Shown here in pieces: positions 57,800 through 64,000 of a stretch of DNA of 64,000 bases. Every line of letters begins with the position of its first letter. Position 1 is the first letter of the stretch. The translations under genes were made by a program, and so were the position numbers. The stretch comes from Siphonodentalium dalli (taxonomy: Eukaryota; Mollusca; Scaphopoda; Gadilida; Siphonodentaliidae). The notes under the pieces are model-generated. The model was not told the origin of the DNA. It saw only the letters and a list, made by a program, of their open reading frames with translations, and searched no databases. The DNA lies in assembly GCA_032622095.1 (NCBI GenBank), contig CP136069.1, positions 48,152,194 to 48,216,193 on the forward strand. The letters run 5' to 3'.

Positions 57800-58590
57800 T
57801 GGGGGGGGGGGAATTATTTCCCGACACGTACCCTGGGGTTGGTGGTGTCAAAATAAGCCCAAAGCATTTTTTTCCGTGACAAAATTATTTTTTTCCTTCA
57901 CACCTTTTATTGGATTTTTACTATTTTGTACTGGTTTGTAACACTAAGAAATCAATAATAAGGAATTGCAGCAACACTAAACACGCTAGGGCCATTGGAT
58001 GTTGGTTTGTGCCTCTTTAGGACAAGGGAAAGTATTCTTAATGCAGCTGAATCGCCCATGCAGTATTCTATGTAATTAACATCAAATAAGGATAACTTTA
58101 AAGAAATCAATTTAATGCCAAATCTGGTCAAACATGGACATTAAACACTGATGTATACACTGATGTATAAAGAAAAAAAAACATATAACATACCTAGACT
58201 TATGAGTGGATAACACAATTATCTCATATGTGACAAAAGAGATAGAAAATTGTAATAATTCACAATCTCGTGTAGTCATGAATGAGTTAATACAGGTTTC
58301 TACTAAAAGTGTAGGTTTGTTTTTTATGATATGCTTTACTCTCACATGCTACACGTGAGCAGTCCAATAGAAATAATGCCTTTTCTGAACTCATACAAGA
58401 CTCCTGAATTCATACAATATACACTGTGAACGTTATAACATTCCTAACCAATCCTGACCAATCTGAATCAATTGGAATCAATCGTAACATTAACTTTCTT
58501 TGATTTCCCATTGGTGCTCCTGGGTGCTCTAGTGTATTGCTATATGTGCGATAAACATGTTTTAGTAATGTCTAATGAGTCTGGGTGGCA
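57800..58590. other. No recognised feature
   Basis: Intergenic, with a poly-G run near 57802-57810. Confidence 0.4.
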
Positions 58591-58609
58591 CGTAGCATAT
58601 CATAATTTA

Positions 58610-58720
58610 ACCTATCTGATACAATACAATCACCTATCTTGTGTAAAACAATATCACATATCTGGTGTAAAACAAAATCACCTATCTGGTGTAGAGAAAT
58701 ATCACCTACCTGGTGTATAG
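58610..58720 (+). repeat. 24-bp tandem repeat, about 4.5 copies
   Basis: TATCTGGTGTAAAACAAAATCACC-type units (shown here as TATCTGGTGTAAAAC plus AAAATCACC) recur between 58613 and 58720. Confidence 0.88.
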
Positions 58721-59045
58721 ACATAATATATTTATAAATTTCCATGTCAAAGTAACAAAACACAAAAACTAAAAACGTCTCTAAAAAGGACTACCACACA
58801 CATTTTGGCACTAAAACAGTGACTATTAATTATGATTAACCATGCGCGCTGTGTCAGTGACCGGTTACCCACTCAGGCATAGCTGCTATTCACAATAGCA
58901 ATAAAGCTGCTTAATAGGTTTTGTGACGAGAAGGAAATTGAATGCAACCTGGACACAATACAATGACTTCAGTTTAGCAATAAAATGTTCGATGGTATAT
59001 AAATATTAGAACGTCAGTTTGTCTATAAATGTTCGATATAATAAA

Positions 59046-59190
59046 ATGATTAGAGCATATCTAGTCGTTGACTAAGCGAATGTAGTGGCCAGTGGGAATG
59101 TTGTAGTTCACTCGCCTTCGGCTCATGAACTACAGCATTCACACTGTCCACTACATTCGCGTAGTCAACTCAAAGCCATGCTCTATTCAT
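59046..59190. repeat. 145-bp imperfect hairpin
   Basis: ATGATTAGAGCAT / ATGCTCTATTCAT, GCGAATGTAGTGG / CCACTACATTCGC and TGTAGTTCA / TGAACTACA pair around CTCGCCTTCGGCTC. Confidence 0.8.
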
Positions 59191-59689
59191 ATACTAAGCT
59201 TTAAATTAAATTAACTGCAGAGCTGTGGAAATATGATATTTAACAAAACCGATTAAAAATCCACTGCAGTCAAGAATATACTCCTTGGGACCAGTCCTGC
59301 TGTTCATTACTAGATTCACTGAATCTCGATGTAGGAGGTTTGGTCCTGGTTTTCTCTGTATGTTTGTGTTTTGCGTTCCACAAGGGGGTGGGTGTCAAAA
59401 CATGGCTGGAAAAAACTCTATTAAATGGAAACAAATTGGGGTCCGGGGTGGGTGGGTCCAAAAAGTGGTCATCGGGAAAAATGTAGCATACGTGTCTGGA
59501 ATTTTTTTCCGACCCCCGCCATGTAATGCGGACTTATTCTACACTTGCGCGAAAAAGCTTATATTGCAATTATTTGAAAACACATATACGCTCTATATAG
59601 GCAACACGCTGGTTATTAAAACAGCCCCATATGAGAATATTGCAATATAAAATAAGCCCGTATTGTCCGTATTGTCACGTTAACAGGCT

Positions 59690-59850
59690 AGCAAGTAACA
59701 CGAATAAACCTCTTTATAATGTGTTTGCCATACATCGGAATAACGGGTATTCCGCTATAGGATTTTTCAAAATCAAATAAGTCCAACATAAACCTATGTG
59801 AATGTTTATGTCCAATGTGAACCTATTTGTACGATGATATGGCGCCTTAT
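59690..59850 (-). repeat. Family A fragment (inverted)
   Basis: CTCTTTATAATGTGTTTGCC, GGAATAACGGGTATTCC and GTCCAATGTGAACCTATTTG match 6410-6550 and 50765-50890. Confidence 0.6.
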
Positions 59851-60183
59851 GCACATTAATAACTGATACTTCCACGTTTTCGGCATGACCAGCCGTGTCT
59901 TCTTAAAGTCTCTTCACGAATGCACTGTATAAACTACGCATGTATATGCTCACATTAACGCGACGTTAGTTCGGGTTTGGCGGTTTAACAATGGAACCAA
60001 ATCCACTTCCTTTTTACACTGTTTTTTTTAGTATATAGAACGCAACACGAATCGGGTGTTCCCTCTTGAATTAAGGCCGATAATTGTGACCCAAAATGGC
60101 CACTGTTTTTCTTTCAGAATTTGTAATACAGTTTATTTCATACATGATCTATTTGTCAATAACCTGTTTAAGGTCTGATCCCA

Positions 60184-60943
60184 CCAGGGCCCTATACTAT
60201 GTACCATACTAATTGTAATCACAAGGTTATGGGAGGTACACAGTAGGCGGGCAAGTGCAATAGACCACTGTATTGTAATAGTGTAGATTATACCCGTGTG
60301 CTTGTGGGCTCATTGCCGATGGGTGATTGGGTTTGATCGGAATGACATTCACACTGCGGCAATCAAGCGGTTGTCTCGTCGCAAACAACCTAAAGTCTGT
60401 ATTGGAGTATTGACCAATTATTACATTCGTGCAGGGACGTTGTTATAGGGTCTCCTTTGTGGGTACACAACTTGGAGTTTAAACCTGCACCTGAGACCTT
60501 CTAGCTACGTCTCTTGTACATGTTATCAATAGAATACTCCAGCGATTCTGAATGACAAACCAACTAGAAATTGAAATACATCGTACGACTTGAATTGTTG
60601 GAACAGACGATAACCATTGATGAAACATAACACAATGCACGAACGGTTGTGGTGAACTCACTGAGCGATTATTTAAAGGATACCGATTACCACTAATCAA
60701 ATTGAACATGGCTCACCCATGCACTAGCGATAACATATCAATCAGTGTCTCCGAGGAATCATTTTTTTCATTGGTCAATCAAGTCACATGTGAAACACTT
60801 ATTATTTTATTGGTCACCATGTTACAAGAAGTCGCCTATACACTGTTAGAATAAGAGTGGAGGTCTATGGTAATCGACACATTTTGTGTGCCCCACAGAA
60901 GCTTGTGATTACAATAATTGTGTTGTATAGTATAGGGCCCTGG
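60184..60943. mobile_element. Inverted-repeat element with CAGGGCCCTATA ends (760 bp), hAT-like
   Basis: CCAGGGCCCTATACTAT...TAATTGTAATCACAAG at the left is mirrored by CTTGTGATTACAATAATT...ATAGTATAGGGCCCTGG at the right (about 42 bp). Ends beginning CAGGG are typical of hAT elements, but the expected 8-bp target duplication is not visible (GATCCCAC versus GCGTTGCG). No transposase. Confidence 0.7.
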
Positions 60944-61077
60944 CGTTGCGACAACGACATGGCGCGACGATTTTAAGGTCGAACGACACTACAACCATGA
61001 ATAAATTGCTTCTTTCTCATCTGAGGGGAGCCATATCTTTCGTCGATGGTGGTTAACAAACTAATAAAGCTGGGTAG

Positions 61078-61165
61078 GGTTCTCTTTCCCGAAGATTATC
61101 TATTCCGAAGGTTCTCTATTCCGAATGTACATGTCTGAAGGTTCGCTATTCCGAAGGTTTGTCTG
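61078..61165 (+). repeat. Short tandem repeat CTATTCCGAAGGTT
   Basis: Five degenerate units of about 17 bp (TTCTCTATTCCGAAGG, TTCGCTATTCCGAAGG...). Confidence 0.75.
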
Positions 61166-61359
61166 TTCAGGGCGTATTTAGCCAGAAATTAATAAAAATA
61201 ACAACAAAAAACACGAGGAATTTAAACTACTTTCCAAGATGTCGGCCATTAATAGAAGGAATATAGTATCAGTTTATCGTTTATTATGGACAGTTGACTG
61301 CATGTCTGAAATAAAATACATGTACATTGAGATGCAAATGGAGAGAAATTCTTGACACT

Positions 61360-62998
61360 AACATTTCCAACTTATGCTAATTGTGTCGGGCATGGCATTT
61401 TTAACTGTTGAATTTTGAGACCCCCTCATCTGTCGCCACGCCCCTGTGCTATAACAGTACAAATATCACTGGTGATCCACATTGCCAGTAGGCAACATTT
61501 CCGGGCGACGGTTAACTGGCAATTATCGATGGACCCCTCCCCACCGAAGCAGATAAGAAGTTCCTAGTTTAAGACATGTCCATTTGCAGTACTCCCCTGA
61601 TCCAGACCGGATGTTATAAGTGTGGTAGATTATATTTGCACCCACCATATAATTTCCAATATGTACTTCAAGCAGGGGCGTAGCTATGAGATCTCCGTTG
61701 AGGGGAGGGTGACCATCTTGGATTTTCCAACTGTGCCCCCTTAGACCAGAAGTCCAGAACCAAATTCCCAACTCTATGAAATGTCATTTGCACCGCCCTC
61801 GTCGTGGGTTGAAATGTCACAAACCAGCACCTCGAACTTCCCAAATATTGGAAATTTCCAACACGTCCCCTCATGTTGGTATTTCCAACATATTGCAATT
61901 TGAATCCAAACATTTAACCAAATGTGGCAATTTTTACAGTTTAATGGGGGGGGGGTGTCCACCTTGGGAAATTCCAACTGCACCCCCCTTGAATCAGAAT
62001 CAAACTGAACATAAGTTTTGCATAATTCCATTTGCACCCATCCCTTGCACATCAGTACTCAGGCCTAATATCCTAATATCTATCCCCTATATATTCATAA
62101 ACCATGGTTCTATATTCCCGGCGTGAGAACATTAATATATTTTAACCTGAAAAATTGCATAAATCATAACATCTAGTGGTCTAACTCCAGACAAATGCAC
62201 ACGACTACGGGCAAGAGACCAGGCTGACCATGGTTGCATGTTCGGCCCGGTGTGAAAATTATTTGAAAACTATACAAGAAAATCGCAAATCTTAGCATCG
62301 AGACTAGCCTCAACTAAAGCTTTCCTATATATATAGTGTTGGAAATTTCAAACCTCATACTCCCCCTCAGGTTGGGGAATTCTCCAACTGATGACCATTT
62401 CAGTCCTCAAGTTTGACCAAATGTAGTAACATATTGTTTTGTTAAACTAATTAGCAGTTTTGTATTGGCCACAGGGGTGGGGGACAATATGGTTCGGCCC
62501 GGTGCGCGAAAATTTGAAATCTGAACAAGAAAATCGCAAAATCATAGCATAGACTAATCTCAAGCCTTCCTAGAGTTGGAAATATCAAACCTGACACCCC
62601 CACTTAGGTTGGAAAATATTGTTTTCTTAAATTAACTAGCAGTTTTTGACTGGCCACGGGGGAGTGACCAGGACACAAGCTTTCCAAGTGTTGGAAATTT
62701 CCAACCTATCAAACCCCCCCCCCCCTGAGGTTGGAAAATTTCCAACTGATGACCATTTCAGTCCAAAATTTGGACCAAAACATAGGAAAATATGCAAATA
62801 TTGGTTCAAAAACAATTTGAATCCAAACATTTAACCAAATGTGGCATTTTGTACAGTTTAATGGGGGGCGGGGGGGGGGGGGTCCACCTTGGGAAATTCC
62901 AACTGCACCCCCCCCCCCCTTGAATCATTAACTTCCCCCTAACATATTACACAGCATCTCATCTACACACTCAAAATAATTAACTTCCCCCTGACATA
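61360..62998. repeat. Composite region of GTTGGAAATTTCCAAC-type repeats
   Basis: Words such as TTGGAAATTTCCAACC, ACTGATGACCATTTCAGTCC, CATTTAACCAAATGTGGCA and GGGAAATTCCAACTGCACCC recur many times with long C and G runs. Overlapping open frames here follow the repeats. Confidence 0.7.
62111..62452 (+). repeat. ~342-bp direct duplication, copy 1
   Basis: From TATTCCCGGCGTGAGAACATT to GTTTTGTTAAACTAATT; matched closely by 63658-64000. Confidence 0.9.
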
Positions 62999-63655
62999 TT
63001 AATAATAATAATAGAGAACATTTATATAGCGCTTTTCCCAAAAGGCCCAAAGCGCTCGGCCACAACACAAGTTCACGCACAAATATGCAATATACAAGTG
63101 GGTCACGTAATAAACATATGCAGAACTAAGAGGCATCACTCTCAGGGACGACGTTTCCATAGTAGAATTTGAAAAGTTCCGATTTAAGTAATGTTTTAAA
63201 AGTGTCCATGGTATCGGCTTTCTTTGTGTCGGCCTGTAGCCCATTCCAGACGGACGGAGCATGATATTCAAATGATCGTCTTCCGTAGTTTTCCGAGTCA
63301 CGTCTAGGAACAGCCATCATATTTAGATCTTCTGATCGCAATTCGCGCGGCGGAGAGTACATATTGAGAATAGAGTCAATATAAACCGGCAAAGGCTTTG
63401 CGATGTCATTTGAGAATTTCTTATAACAAAAAGTGGCACATTTATAATCAATTCGAGCTTCAATTGGAAGTTAGTGTAGTTTCGCGAGAAGAGGTGTGAC
63501 GTGGTCAAATTTATGTTTACACGGCATCTCATCTACACACTCAAAATAATTAACTTCCCCCTAACATATTACACAGCATCTCATCAATACCTCAAAATAA
63601 TTAACTTCCCCCTAACATATTACACAGCATCTCATCTACACACTCAAAATAATTA
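62940..63655. repeat. ~52-bp tandem repeat CAGCATCTCATCTACACAC, split by a LINE fragment
   Basis: Units ACAGCATCTCATCTACACAC...TTCCCCCTAACATATT occur before 62998 and again three times after 63526. Confidence 0.85.
62999..63525 (-). pseudogene. LINE reverse-transcriptase C-terminal fragment with (TTA)n tail
   Basis: On the - strand the frame gives DHVTPLLAKLH, then a stop (63471-63473), then LPIEARIDYKCATF and, further on, RRSFEYHAPSVWNGL and DTFKTLLKSELF, ending at 63126. These are the standard C-terminal motifs of CR1/L2-like non-LTR reverse transcriptases. The stop falls where the family normally has Trp. The 3' untranslated end finishes ATATAAATG...TATTATTATT. Truncated at the 5' side and inserted in a tandem repeat. 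Confidence 0.85.
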
Positions 63656-63657
63656 AC

Positions 63658-64000
63658 TATATTCCCGGTGTGAGAACATTAAGATATTTTAACATGCAAA
63701 ATTGCATAAATCATAACATCTAGTGGTCTAACTCCAGACAAATGCACACGGCTACGGGCAAGAGACCAGGCAGACCATGGTTGCATGTTCGGCCCGGTGT
63801 GAGAAAATTTCAAAACTATATAAGAAAATCGCAAATCCTAGCATCTAGACTAGCCTCAACTAAAGCTTTCCTATATATATATAGTGTTGGAAATATCAAA
63901 CCTCATACTCCCCCATAGGTTGAGGAATTATCCAACTGATGATCATTTCAGTCCACAAGTTTGACCAAATGTAGTAAAATATTGTTTTGTTAAACTAATT
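63658..64000 (+). repeat. ~342-bp direct duplication, copy 2 (runs to window end)
   Basis: Copy of 62111-62452 with about a dozen differences; may continue past the window. Confidence 0.88.

Overview
This is eukaryotic nuclear DNA. It is AT-rich, intron-rich and dominated by transposons, with no operons, no ribosome binding sites and almost no long reading frames. The repeat content points to a lophotrochozoan, most likely a mollusc: a tRNA-derived SINE ending in an (AATC)n tail, a second SINE ending in (TTA)n, tandem arrays built on the motif GGGGCATAACTC, and two dead LINE reverse-transcriptase tails. I cannot name the species. That attribution rests on recall of repeat types, not on a search.

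I can support two genes, both on the + strand, both small, secreted and of low complexity. Gene A (10913-19631, four coding exons, 136 aa) has a signal peptide followed by a Gly/Met/Arg/Phe-rich chain with no acidic residue. Gene B (49231-56439, three coding exons, 95 aa) has a signal peptide, an Asp/Trp/Tyr block and a C-terminal Gly/Arg block. They share one architecture: a TATA-like box about 80 bp before the ATG, a first coding exon of exactly nine codons ending in phase 0 inside the signal peptide, a GTAAGT donor, and a phase-1 junction into the last, repeat-bearing exon. In a mollusc such proteins are typical of the shell/mantle secretome or of cationic defence peptides. Which of these applies cannot be read from sequence alone.

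Layout. 1-10.8 kb: dispersed repeats, TTAA-flanked inverted-repeat elements and a SINE, with a CRE/YY1/TATA cluster carried by a transposon fragment about 0.9 kb upstream of gene A. 10.8-19.9 kb: gene A, its introns filled with foldbacks and a 52-bp tandem repeat. 19.9-49 kb: no supported gene, but a dense collection of foldback elements, hairpin-bearing TTAA MITEs, minisatellites, a 2.5-kb terminal-inverted-repeat element nested in an older repeat, and an array of palindromic 20-mers. 49.1-56.4 kb: gene B, whose last intron ends in a LINE 3' tail lying within about 7 bp of the splice acceptor. 56.4-64 kb: repeats, a possible hAT-type nonautonomous element and a LINE fragment on the - strand.

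The most striking non-genic signal is a MITE family with TTAACCCTTT...AAAGGGTTAA ends (piggyBac-like). Its members carry one or two internal ~69-bp near-perfect palindromes, and one insertion can be dated relative to its host repeat because a paralogous empty TTAA site is present in the same window.
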